The notes below the pieces were generated by a model that saw only the letters and a program-made list of their open reading frames with translations, searched no databases and was not told the DNA's origin. Below are positions 18,202 through 26,319 of a stretch of DNA of 40,373 bases, in pieces; within the stretch, counting starts at the first letter, position 1; each line of letters begins with the position of its first letter. The position numbers were made by a program, and so were the translations under genes. Origin of the DNA: Ignavibacteriales bacterium (lineage in GTDB: Bacteria; Bacteroidota; Ignavibacteria; UBA10030; UBA8401); NCBI GenBank assembly GCA_016182545.1, contig JACPGG010000050.1, positions 5,323 through 45,695 on the forward strand. The letters run 5' to 3'.

Positions 18202-18723
18202 TTATTTGGATTTTAGATACTGTTCTTTCCCATGTCGTACCGCTTCAAGGGCGACAAGCACATTATCCCAGCCGAAACTCTCCACATGCTTGTTCTCGAG
18301 CAATTTATAACTGGTAAAGAAATGTTCGATCTCAACCAGCAAATGTTTCGGTACTTCGGTGACGTCATTGATGTTGCGGTAGGTGGGATCGTTGACCGCA
18401 ACGGACAATAATTTATCGTCGGGTCCCTTTTCATCTTTCATGCGCAGGATGCCGATCGGTTTTACTTCAACAATGACCCCGGTAAAAAGCGGTTGGTCGA
18501 TGAAGATCAAAATATCGAGCGGATCACCGTCATCCCACAGCGTGCTCGGGACAAATCCGTACGCCTCGGGATAGTGCATGGAAGAGTAGAGGACGCGATC
18601 GAGTTTGAACACACCCAGATCCACATCGTATTCATATTTGTTCCTGCTCCCTTTCGGTATTTCGACGACGGCATTGATGATGCGGGGAAATTCATTGCCG
18701 ATCGGCAGATCTTTGTAATTCAT
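18202..18723 (-). CDS. ppa: Inorganic pyrophosphatase
   Basis: 173 aa, the usual size of family I soluble pyrophosphatases. The signature D-G-D-P-L-D-I-L is present, with E-I-P-K-G-S-R-N-K-Y-E-Y, the L-Y-S-S-M-H-Y-P-E-A-Y-G-F-V-P-S-T block, and the D-E-K-G-P-D-D-K-L-L-S-V region that binds magnesium and phosphate. It hydrolyses pyrophosphate and drives biosynthetic reactions forward. It is preceded by the terminator of the upstream lipoprotein gene and so has its own promoter. Confidence 0.97.
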   Translation of the reverse strand: MNYKDLPIGNEFPRIINAVVEIPKGSRNKYEYDVDLGVFKLDRVLYSSMHYPEAYGFVPSTLWDDGDPLDILIFIDQPLFTGVIVEVKPIGILRMKDEKGPDDKLLSVAVNDPTYRNINDVTEVPKHLLVEIEHFFTSYKLLENKHVESFGWDNVLVALEAVRHGKEQYLKSK

Positions 18724-18738
18724 GGTGAGTTGCCTTCA

Positions 18739-18777
18739 TAAAAAAAGAACCCCGAAATGCTCACCATCCCGGGGTTC
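18739..18777 (-). terminator. Rho-independent terminator of the frameshifted lipoprotein gene
   Basis: On the minus strand, stem GAACCCCG/CGGGGTTC (arms at 18770-18777 and 18747-18754) around a 15-nt loop, followed by TCTTTTTTT (18739-18746). It lies directly after the stop at 18797 and before ppa. Confidence 0.8.
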
Positions 18778-18796
18778 GGATATACTCTCAACAATA

Positions 18797-19805
18797 TTAT
18801 TTAAGCTTCAACGATGCAACTACATTCTCAAATGCAGGCTGAAAATCAGACGACATCGGCTTGTACCACGTCAGGATCACCTGGTAGATCTTCTCTCCCT
18901 TCGCAACAAAATAGACTCTGCGATCGATCTGGGGCGTCGGGGCTGCGGTCAATACTTTGGCGTCAAGTCCGTCAACTTTTCCTGATGCAGTCGATTTCGG
19001 TTTGAACTTCCCTTTGTTGTCCTCAAAGAACCGTTCGAATTTCACTTCACCCTTGTCTGTCTTTGTAGCAAAGACACTGATATCGATTGTGCAATCTTTT
19101 CGCAACCCTTCAACGTGGAGCGAATGTACCGCTCCCCCTTTCTTTTCACTCACGGGTGTGACTGTAAAGTTATCCGGATGCATGAATTCGAGAAAATCGT
19201 TCGCAAATTTGGTCACTTCGGGGGAGGGCTTCGATGCCGCATTCGGATCGGTATATCGTTCCTTCGGGCGCGGTAATTTGATGGACGCGACGATCTTGTC
19301 GAGCAGAGGTGAATACACATCAAAGTATTCATTGAATCCTGTAACGCTCACCGTATAGAAAGCGCTGTCATGCGCCACAATGATCTTCTTGCCTGCCATG
19401 ACAGTATTCTTGCTCACTTTCACTTTGTATGAATACGAGACTCCGTTTTCTTTACCCACCGTGACAGGTTGTTCATTGGCAAGGTTCAATGAATTTTTCC
19501 CAGGCAATGGTAACCTCCACGCCGCTTTCATCCTCCCCGGCTTCGCCGGTACCGGTTGAATACACTTCATAGAATTTATCTGCGACGACCTGTGAGGAAT
19601 AGACACGCACGCTTTTTGGATCGGCATTCAACAGCCATCCTTTAGGATATTGGATCTCCATTCCGTTGATGGGGTCTTGATGCGTATCCCATTCCGTAAC
19701 ATTCGGCAGTTCCGCTTTTTTCTTACAGGAGGAAAATGTGCCGGCGATGAGAACGATCAGGACCATCAGTCCGAGAGACGAAATATGTGTCAATTGTTTT
19801 TTCAT
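18797..19805 (-). CDS. Exported lipoprotein of unknown function, apparently frameshifted
   Basis: Two overlapping frames form one protein. The 5' frame (19473-19805) gives a lipoprotein signal (M-K-K-Q-L-T to F-S-S-C-K-K-K) and a first domain with I-Q-Y-P-K-G-W. The 3' frame (18797 to about 19498) continues with a second, similar unit: F-L-E-F-M-H-P-D-N-F, then V-Y-F-V-A-K-G-E-K-I-Y-Q-V-I-L-T-W. The frames meet at the T5 run 19494-19498 (A5 on the coding strand); four As there would restore a single frame reading W-E-N-S-L-N-L-A-N-E. The two halves look like duplicated PsbP/DcrB-like units, but that is uncertain. A strong terminator follows. Confidence 0.75.
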
Positions 19806-19833
19806 AGATCACCTTTTGTGGTTGAATGAATAC

Positions 19834-21570
19834 TTATTTATCACAATTCATCTGTGCCGATTCCTTTTTTGCCGCAGCGTTCTTTGGGTTCAATTTCAGT
19901 ACTACCCCGTATTCCTTGCATGCTTTTTCTCTGTACTCCTTCGCTTCAGAAGCGAGAAGTTCCTTATCGCCGCTCTGCACCGCGTACATCTGTGCCAAAA
20001 AGAGATGAAGGTTTTCATCCTTCTTATCTTTTTCGTAACCGATCGCCTTCTCCAATTTATCGATCGCATCTTTTACTTTCTTTTCCTTCCAGTCGAAGGA
20101 AGCTATCATCCTGTATCCGTTGATGGACATCGCGTTATGTTGTACCACTTTCTTTGCATCTGCTTTGTCTGCGGCTGCAGCGCTATCTGCAAGTTCAACA
20201 AGTTTATTACCGTAATATCGCCCCTGCTCAATGGAATCTTGTAAGCTGTATATCTGTCCGAGAATTTGGTAGGCTTGCAAAATATTCGGGCGGTGGATGA
20301 TTAATTTTTTGTAATTCACCTTTGCACATTCATACCGTTCAAGAATATAACAGCCAAATCCTGCATAGAATAGCGCGGTAATGTTGTCAGGATCTTTCGC
20401 TAAGATTCGTTCGTACTGCACAACAGCAAGATCATACTTTTTTTGAGATACATAGATGAATGCAAGCGTCCCCACTGCATCCATATACTCCTGATCCATC
20501 GACAATGTCTTTTCCAAAAATTTGATCGCATTGATCGTATCTTTCAATTGAAAGTACGAATATCCCATTCGGTACACTTCATCTTTGCCGAGCGAATCAG
20601 CCGGAAGCGATTTGTACAAGTCGACCGATTTTTTGTATTCCTTCGTGAGATAGTAGCAATGAGCGAGCATCGGTTTAAGTTCGAAACTCTTCGGATTCAA
20701 TTTGATTGCTTTTTCCAGTCCGGGAATGGCGTCAGGATACGCTTTTGCATTGTAGGCTGAAATGGCATACTTTTCCCACGCTTCGGCATTATCCTTCACC
20801 ATATCGTTGAACTTCTTAAAGAACTCGGCTGCTTCGCGCCAATACTTGATCCGGTAAAATATATTCGCGGCATCAAGCACCGCCTTCGTGTTCGCAGGAT
20901 CAAGATCGATCGATTTTTGAAGTGCAGCGATGATCTCCCGTATCTGATCGGCATTCAACACGCGGTTTTTCAAAATCGTTGTCGCCAAACGATACCACAA
21001 TGCCGGGTCATTCGGCCGTAATTGCGTGGCTGTGCGGAGATTATCGACAGCGAGAACGATCACGTTCTGACGTGCGTAGACTTCGGCAAGACCGATGTAG
21101 GCATCGGCATTTTTCTCGTCGACCTCTTTCACTTTCGAAAAGTAAATGGATGCTTTGTCGACTGAATCGGCATCCAGGTATGTTTGCGCATACGCCAGCG
21201 GTGCGGCAATTCCTTTTTTATGATACTTTGCGGCTTCGTTGTATGCTTTCTGTGCTTTGTCCCATTGTTTCAATCCGCCATAGACGCGGATGATCGATGC
21301 AAGCGCCGGCTCGTACTCGTCGTCAAAATCCAGCGTCCGATCCAGCTGTTCATACGCTTTTTGGAGATCGCCTTTCATTCGGTACGACTCGCCGAGAAGG
21401 AAGTTCGCTTCAACATGGCGCGAATTGCTGACGAGATATTGCTGAAGGAGCGGGATCGCCGCATCGTACTCTTTATTGTTGAATGCTGTCCGTGCTTTTG
21501 TAAGATCATCCTGTGCCAGGAGATTCCCTGAGCAGAGAATGAGAAGTAGTGCGGTAAAAAACTTCATCAT
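19834..21570 (-). CDS. Exported TPR protein of the TonB-system operon
   Basis: 578 aa. Sec signal (residues 1-19, to L-L-A-Q), then about fourteen tetratricopeptide units, for example Y-D-A-A-I-P-L-L-Q-Q-Y-L, D-L-Q-K-A-Y-E-Q-L-D-R-T-L and K-Y-D-L-A-V-V-Q-Y-E-R-I-L-A-K-D-P-D-N. A periplasmic scaffold is likely. It is the last gene of the ExbB-ExbD-TonB-PstS-like operon, 12 nt after the PstS-like gene, an order I recall as common in Bacteroidota. Its partner is unknown. Confidence 0.9.
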   Translation of the reverse strand: MMKFFTALLLILCSGNLLAQDDLTKARTAFNNKEYDAAIPLLQQYLVSNSRHVEANFLLGESYRMKGDLQKAYEQLDRTLDFDDEYEPALASIIRVYGGLKQWDKAQKAYNEAAKYHKKGIAAPLAYAQTYLDADSVDKASIYFSKVKEVDEKNADAYIGLAEVYARQNVIVLAVDNLRTATQLRPNDPALWYRLATTILKNRVLNADQIREIIAALQKSIDLDPANTKAVLDAANIFYRIKYWREAAEFFKKFNDMVKDNAEAWEKYAISAYNAKAYPDAIPGLEKAIKLNPKSFELKPMLAHCYYLTKEYKKSVDLYKSLPADSLGKDEVYRMGYSYFQLKDTINAIKFLEKTLSMDQEYMDAVGTLAFIYVSQKKYDLAVVQYERILAKDPDNITALFYAGFGCYILERYECAKVNYKKLIIHRPNILQAYQILGQIYSLQDSIEQGRYYGNKLVELADSAAAADKADAKKVVQHNAMSINGYRMIASFDWKEKKVKDAIDKLEKAIGYEKDKKDENLHLFLAQMYAVQSGDKELLASEAKEYREKACKEYGVVLKLNPKNAAAKKESAQMNCDK

Positions 21571-21582
21571 GCTTCCTTCACG

Positions 21583-22512
21583 TTATTGTTGATTGAGTTG
21601 GACTAACCGTACCGGCATCGTTGCAGGAACAAGGCCGTTCTTGACGATGATCTTCTGACCTTCGATCCCCGCCGCAAACGATGAAAAACCGAGAGCCACA
21701 CCTCTCCCTGCCTTATGAGTATAAATATAAATGGTCCTGCTCAAAGGATAATAATTCCTGTAGATATGCGCCTGATGGGGTGGAAAATATTCCAATACTG
21801 TCGATGTGCTGTCCCTTTTAAAATTCGGATCCCCGATATCAAGCACGCGGATATTGTCGGAAGCATGCGTTAGCCAGCTTATTCCGACAAAGCCGATGGC
21901 ATTGGGACGGCTACTGACGACGGAAAGAATTTCATCCGTTGTGGCGCACGGTAACATCGCCGTTGAGAGGTCCGCCGATCCGGCAATTCTTGTTCTGAGA
22001 TATTCTTGAACGCCGCTGTTGGCATCTCCCATTGCGATGATGATGGCGCTGGAAAGATTCGAGCCTTTCACATCTGTCCACCGCTTCATATCGCCGGTTA
22101 AGATCCTCTTCAGATCTGCAACGGTGATTTTTTCGAGCCCATTTTTCTTATTGACAATCACAGCAATAGCATCGTACGCTATTTTTGTTGTCGAGACATC
22201 AAGATCGTTCTCAGCGATGACTTTTTTTTCTTCGTCGTTGAATTCCCGGGGACTGACGATCAATTTGACGCTGTCGTTCAATAATTGTACGATCGCGTCG
22301 CGTGTCGACGATGCCAGGTGGGTGATCTTTACCTCTTCGTACACCCGTGAAAAATCCTTCACCTGCAGGTCGATGACAGGAAAGATATCTTCGGAAGTAA
22401 TGATCGTAAGGCTGCCGCGCGTCGGCGATTCACGTTGTTCTTCTTGGCATGCTGACAGTGCGATGACGAGGAAGCAGATGAGAGTCGGTATGGAGGATTT
22501 AGCGATTTTCAT
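21583..22512 (-). CDS. PstS-like substrate-binding lipoprotein
   Basis: 309 aa from ATG 22512, chosen because it places a lipoprotein signal (M-K-I-A-K-S to L-S-A-C-Q) at the N-terminus; an upstream start would read back through the preceding gene. The body is a PBP-like two-lobed fold of the phosphate-binding PstS type: S-L-T-I-I-T-S-E-D near the start, V-I-V-N-K-K-N-G, L-K-R-I-L-T-G-D-M-K-R-W, D-A-N-S-G-V-Q-E-Y-L, and A-I-G-F-V-G-I-S. No Pst permease is nearby. Within a TonB operon it may sense or deliver a ligand rather than work as an ABC transporter component. Overlaps the upstream small gene by 14 nt. Confidence 0.85.
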   Translation of the reverse strand: MKIAKSSIPTLICFLVIALSACQEEQRESPTRGSLTIITSEDIFPVIDLQVKDFSRVYEEVKITHLASSTRDAIVQLLNDSVKLIVSPREFNDEEKKVIAENDLDVSTTKIAYDAIAVIVNKKNGLEKITVADLKRILTGDMKRWTDVKGSNLSSAIIIAMGDANSGVQEYLRTRIAGSADLSTAMLPCATTDEILSVVSSRPNAIGFVGISWLTHASDNIRVLDIGDPNFKRDSTSTVLEYFPPHQAHIYRNYYPLSRTIYIYTHKAGRGVALGFSSFAAGIEGQKIIVKNGLVPATMPVRLVQLNQQ

Positions 22513-22711
22513 CTTCGTGCTGACGTTGCTTGAGTCGGGTCGATAAGGCTCGGTAACTACCATAGAGGAGCAGCACAACGCCAAACATTACCCGGAATTT
22601 TTCAGGGACGCGAAATTCCGGGGGGAAAAAGAACAGAATATATGCGCCCATGAAAATGAACAACCCTGCCATCGCGTACCCGAAATACGCAAACATTTTT
22701 GAGGGGTCCAT
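22499..22711 (-). CDS. 70-aa small membrane protein in the TonB operon
   Basis: 70 aa with two hydrophobic segments (about residues 9-29 and 41-55) and a charged C-terminal tail. No domain recognised. It fits tightly between tonB (9-nt gap) and the PstS-like gene (14-nt overlap), which argues that it is a real gene and part of the operon. A role in the ExbB/ExbD/TonB complex is only a guess. Confidence 0.7.
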   Translation of the reverse strand: MDPSKMFAYFGYAMAGLFIFMGAYILFFFPPEFRVPEKFRVMFGVVLLLYGSYRALSTRLKQRQHEDENR

Positions 22712-22720
22712 CAGATGAAA

Positions 22721-23455
22721 TTACCGCCCTTGGTTTAATCTGAATTTGAACGGAATCGACACCCACACTGCCACCGGTCCGTTATTCATGATTGCCGGAG
22801 TGAATTTCCATTTCATCGCGGCATCGATCGCCGGTTGATTAAACAACTCTGCATCGGATTTCAATACCTGTGCTCGCTTGGGATTTCCTTCTTTATCGAC
22901 CCAGATTTTCACCCACACGGTTCCTTCGACCCCAGCACGTCGCGCAATCTCCGGATAGACCGGTGAAGGATTATTTCCGGGAATCGGGTTCGGTTGCTTT
23001 TCAACGGGAACGAAATCCGGTGGCGGACCTTCATCTTCGATCCTGACATCCTGTTCGATTTCAACAGGACCGCCCTCTCCCGCTCCTTCTCCGATAGGAC
23101 CGACAGCAGCCATTTCTTCTTGTGTTGCAATTGTCTGCTCGGGATTAATTTCCGCATCCGGTACGGGAACAGGCGTTCCCACTGTGGGCTTTGCCACCGG
23201 ACCCTGAACCGATACCGCGGGTGCTGCCTGCGAATTGGTAATAGACGGCGGCGGACCAAGATCGCTGTACTTCATGATGCGTACGGAATAGACCGGTTCA
23301 TCTTCCTCCAATAATGCTTCCAAGCCGTAGTAGGCACCCATACCACCGGCGTGTAACAGTCCTGCTGTTACAAGCGCCCATGAAGAGTACTTCCGCGTCA
23401 AGATGCGGAGTTCTTGAAAGCCATAGGACGAATTTACTGCTGCAGTTGTTGCCAT
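22721..23455 (-). CDS. tonB: Energy transducer TonB
   Basis: 244 aa. One membrane anchor near the N-terminus (about 30-46), a Pro/Glu-rich periplasmic spacer (about 75-160), and a TonB C-terminal domain (about 160-244) with Y-P-E-I-A-R-R-A-G-V-E-G-T-V-W-V-K and A-A-M-K-W-K-F-T-P-A. TonB transmits proton-motive force from ExbB/ExbD to outer-membrane receptors. The gene follows three exbD genes, so it is probably the dedicated partner of this complex. Confidence 0.93.
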   Translation of the reverse strand: MATTAAVNSSYGFQELRILTRKYSSWALVTAGLLHAGGMGAYYGLEALLEEDEPVYSVRIMKYSDLGPPPSITNSQAAPAVSVQGPVAKPTVGTPVPVPDAEINPEQTIATQEEMAAVGPIGEGAGEGGPVEIEQDVRIEDEGPPPDFVPVEKQPNPIPGNNPSPVYPEIARRAGVEGTVWVKIWVDKEGNPKRAQVLKSDAELFNQPAIDAAMKWKFTPAIMNNGPVAVWVSIPFKFRLNQGR

Positions 23456-23477
23456 AGTTTCTTCTTACCCTAATTTG

Positions 23478-23987
23478 TTATAGCGTTCCAATTATTCTTC
23501 GATCATCGTCAAGCATAGGCGCAAGACTGAAGCGGGTGATATCGTTGATATTCAACTCATCCATGATATCGACCATATCGATATATTTTGCTTTCCCGTC
23601 CACTTTGATCAACGTGATCAATTTGGGATTGGCGCGGTTACGATCCTTCAACAATTTCCCCAGGTTGATCAGCTTTTCTTTTTTGTCTGTCCCATCTACT
23701 GTAACAGGTTTTTCAGTTCCGACATTCCAGAATAACCTGAAATCTTCAGTGACTCTGAGGGTCAGCAAATTTGATTCTGCCACTTCAGCTTTTGTCTCAG
23801 ACGGCGGGAGGTTAATTTCCATCGTCTGAGGTTTATTCATAGTCGTCGTGAGCATGAAAAACGTCAACAGCAAGAATGCAACGTCGACCATCGGTGTCAT
23901 ATCAATTCTGACACCGACACGCTTCGATTTCTTTTTACCTTTATGTTTTTCTTTTCCCTTCGACTGGGATACTTGTACATCTGCCAT
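23478..23987 (-). CDS. exbD: ExbD/TolR-family biopolymer transporter (third copy)
   Basis: 169 aa. A Lys-rich cytoplasmic tail, then the ExbD membrane segment with the proton-relay aspartate in I-D-M-T-P-M-V-D-V-A-F-L-L-L-T-F-F-M-L, then a periplasmic domain. The first 62 residues are identical to the neighbouring copy at 24004-24528, while the rest is diverged. Together with ExbB it uses the proton gradient to energise TonB. 22 nt before tonB. Confidence 0.93.
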   Translation of the reverse strand: MADVQVSQSKGKEKHKGKKKSKRVGVRIDMTPMVDVAFLLLTFFMLTTTMNKPQTMEINLPPSETKAEVAESNLLTLRVTEDFRLFWNVGTEKPVTVDGTDKKEKLINLGKLLKDRNRANPKLITLIKVDGKAKYIDMVDIMDELNINDITRFSLAPMLDDDRRIIGTL

Positions 23988-24003
23988 GACGGTCTCTCTT
24001 AAA

Positions 24004-24528
24004 TCAGATTGATGAAATTAATTTTTTATCTTCATCTTTCATTGAAGCAATGCTGAATCTTGTGATATCGTTGACATTCAGCTCATCCATAATATCCACC
24101 ATATCAATATATTTTGCCTTATTATCGATTTGAATAAGTGTTATCAATTTCGGATTAGCCTTATTATGCTCCTTCAAAATTTTGCCTAAACCAATTAATT
24201 TTGCTTTACGCTCGGAACCATCAACAACTGCTGGTTTATCCCTTCCGATATTCCAAAATATCTTAAATCCGTCCAAAACTCTCACCGTCAAAAGATTGGA
24301 TTCTGGCACCTCTACAATTGGCTGTTTTCCACTTGGATCATTTGGTGGGAGGTTGATCTCCATTGTTTGAGGCTTATTCATCGTTGTCGTGAGCATGAAA
24401 AACGTCAGCAGCAAGAATGCGACGTCGACCATCGGTGTCATATCGATACGGACACCAACACGTTTCGATTTCTTTTTGCCTTTATGTTTTTCTTTTCCCT
24501 TCGACTGCGATACTTGTACATCTGCCAT
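24004..24528 (-). CDS. exbD: ExbD/TolR-family biopolymer transporter (second copy)
   Basis: 174 aa. Same plan as its downstream twin: Lys-rich N-terminal tail, single membrane helix with the conserved aspartate, periplasmic domain ending in D-I-T-R-F-S-I-A-S. Residues 1-62 match the twin exactly, with about 18 nucleotide differences over 186 nt, all synonymous by manual count. The periplasmic part is clearly more AT-rich and diverged, with a 4-5 residue insertion (S-G-K-Q-P). Likely a duplication in which only the N-terminal half has stayed constrained. Confidence 0.93.
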   Translation of the reverse strand: MADVQVSQSKGKEKHKGKKKSKRVGVRIDMTPMVDVAFLLLTFFMLTTTMNKPQTMEINLPPNDPSGKQPIVEVPESNLLTVRVLDGFKIFWNIGRDKPAVVDGSERKAKLIGLGKILKEHNKANPKLITLIQIDNKAKYIDMVDIMDELNVNDITRFSIASMKDEDKKLISSI

Positions 24529-24545
24529 ACTAAATTCTCCTCAGG

Positions 24546-25001
24546 TTATTTTTCCAAGTCCGTTACAAGGTTGAAACGCGTGATATTCTCCCGCTGGAGA
24601 GTTTCCATCACACCCTGGATGACGGCGTACTCGGATTCACTGTCTGCCTTGATGACGGTTCTGAGTTTTGGGTTACGAATACGGGCTTCGCGCAACAGCG
24701 GACCCAATTCCGTTAATTGTACCTGAACACCCGCTTTCAATTTATTCTGTACGCCAAAGATCGCTTCCCGGATCGGCTGAGCATCAAACCCCAAATAGAC
24801 GTTCCCTTCTTTGTCAACGGTGACAGTCATAACATCGGAATCCGGAAGTTTGAAAACAGAATGCGATGAAGGAAGGACCACTTCGGCGACATCAGAGGGT
24901 TTGAACTGCGTCGTCAGCATGAAAAATGTCAGAAGCAGGAACCCGACATCCACCATCGGCGTCATATCAAGTTTAAATCCAACCCGTTTTGTTTTCGACA
25001 T
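24546..25001 (-). CDS. exbD: ExbD/TolR-family biopolymer transporter (first copy)
   Basis: 151 aa. Short N-terminal tail, membrane helix L-D-M-T-P-M-V-D-V-G-F-L-L-L-T-F-F-M-L with the conserved aspartate, and a periplasmic domain ending in R-E-N-I-T-R-F-N-L-V-T-D. It is clearly more distant from the other two copies, so the three ExbD proteins are one distinct member plus a close pair. It lies 21 nt after the ExbB gene. Confidence 0.93.
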   Translation of the reverse strand: MSKTKRVGFKLDMTPMVDVGFLLLTFFMLTTQFKPSDVAEVVLPSSHSVFKLPDSDVMTVTVDKEGNVYLGFDAQPIREAIFGVQNKLKAGVQVQLTELGPLLREARIRNPKLRTVIKADSESEYAVIQGVMETLQRENITRFNLVTDLEK

Positions 25002-25022
25002 AACAACTCCTTCGGGTTTACT

Positions 25023-25745
25023 TTATTCGTGTTTCGATTGTAAGTTCATTAAGATATCTTTGCTTGCTTCGTCGATCATGTAGGTCATGCCGTCGATCTT
25101 CGTTGTAAAAAAGTTGTACGCCACGATCGCGCAAATAGCGATCGCAATTCCGCCTGCCGTGTTGATCAACGCTTCGGAAATACCGAGTGACAACTGTGTT
25201 GCATCGGCAGCGCCCGCTTTTGCAAGGGCGGCAAATGAACGGATCATACCAAGCACCGTTCCAAGCAATCCCCACATTGTGGCGATCGATGCGATCGTCG
25301 AGAGGGCGATCAGGTTGCGTTCCAGGATCGGCATCTCAAGCATGGTCGCCTCTTCGATCACACGTTTCACCTCTTCCATTTTTTCTTTCTTGCTCATATC
25401 CTTTTTTGTGCCGAGTTCTTGATACCGTTCGAGTCCGGTCTTGACGATGTTCGCCATCGAACCGCGTTGTTGGTCGCAGACGGAGATCGCTGCGGAAATG
25501 TCGTTTGAATTGAGGTTGGTCACGAGAGATTTAAGGAATTTCGGGAGCGGTCCGCGGCCTCCGGCTTTCTTCAACGAAAGAAGGCGTTCAATGACGTATG
25601 TAACGACCATAATGGAAAGAGCCACAAGACCGGCAACCAGTGGTCCACCCTCTTTGATGAACTGCGGCAACATAAATTCGTAAATCAAATACCCGATAAC
25701 TGCGGCACCAAAAATGATGACCATGTTTAGTGAACCTTGTTTCAT
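25023..25745 (-). CDS. exbB: MotA/TolQ/ExbB-family proton channel
   Basis: 240 aa. Membrane segments at about 8-25, 35-53, 135-160 and 180-205. The family signature is visible in L-I-A-L-S-T-I-A-S-I-A-T-M-W-G-L-L-G-T-V-L-G-M-I and I-S-E-A-L-I-N-T-A-G-G-I-A-I-A. It forms the proton-conducting stator with the ExbD proteins encoded next. A good Shine-Dalgarno (AAAGGAG) precedes the ATG. First gene of the TonB block; the STAS gene lies 47 nt upstream on the same strand. Confidence 0.94.
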   Translation of the reverse strand: MKQGSLNMVIIFGAAVIGYLIYEFMLPQFIKEGGPLVAGLVALSIMVVTYVIERLLSLKKAGGRGPLPKFLKSLVTNLNSNDISAAISVCDQQRGSMANIVKTGLERYQELGTKKDMSKKEKMEEVKRVIEEATMLEMPILERNLIALSTIASIATMWGLLGTVLGMIRSFAALAKAGAADATQLSLGISEALINTAGGIAIAICAIVAYNFFTTKIDGMTYMIDEASKDILMNLQSKHE

Positions 25746-25792
25746 AGAACGACTCCTTTGATATGAAATAGTTTATTGTATAATGAAGTAAT

Positions 25793-26140
25793 TTACTTAG
25801 CGATAGCGTAGATCGCGTCTTCACGCGCCTCCGCTGTACTGAAGATTGTTGACAGTTTTGTGACGACAAAAACGTTTGTAATGCTCTTGTTGACATTGCA
25901 CAGTATCATTTTGCCTTGACGATTCATGTACGACGTATGTGCCGATACCAACACCCCAATAGCGGAAGAATTCAGATATTCAACATCGCCAAGATCGACG
26001 ATCAATTTCCGATTTCCTTGTTCCAGAAGCGTATGAACTGTTTTCTTTAACTCGTCCGTTTCATCCCCGCCTACAAGGGAACCCTTTGGTTCGAGCACAA
26101 CAACACGGCCTTCGTCAACGGTTGAGGATTTTATTTTCAT
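25793..26140 (-). CDS. STAS-domain anti-sigma-factor-antagonist-like protein
   Basis: 115 aa, a single STAS domain of the SpoIIAA/RsbV kind. The phosphorylatable serine region is V-E-Y-L-N-S-S-A-I-G-V-L-V. N-terminal V-L-E-P-K-G-S-L-V-G-G and later M-I-L-C-N-V-N fit the fold. Such proteins bind a kinase/anti-sigma partner when dephosphorylated. No partner kinase is in the window. It is 47 nt upstream of exbB and may be cotranscribed with it. Confidence 0.9.
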   Translation of the reverse strand: MKIKSSTVDEGRVVVLEPKGSLVGGDETDELKKTVHTLLEQGNRKLIVDLGDVEYLNSSAIGVLVSAHTSYMNRQGKMILCNVNKSITNVFVVTKLSTIFSTAEAREDAIYAIAK

Positions 26141-26193
26141 TTCCGAATCCTTTTTGGTGGTTTTACATGCTGCTTTGACAGCCGTCTATCTTT

Positions 26194-26224
26194 AGTATAG
26201 AGAAGATAAAGAGAGAGAAGTCAA
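26194..26224 (-). promoter_or_regulatory. Possible housekeeping promoter of the STAS/TonB operon
   Basis: On the minus strand, TTGACT (26224-26219) and TATACT (26199-26194) separated by 19 nt, about 55 nt upstream of the STAS start. The elements are close to the sigma-70 consensus but the spacer is longer than usual, so this is a weak call. Confidence 0.35.
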
Positions 26225-26319
26225 GTTGCAATAAGAAATTTTGAAGAATTTAGAGATGTACGCTGTTCAACTTGAAATATACCACCCGTACTTAACCGGA
26301 CAGAATTGTTATCGTATTG

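Noticed and set aside
19490-19500. Phase variation at the A5 run
   Set aside because: Five bases is too short for efficient slipped-strand switching; a consensus error or simple mutation is more likely.
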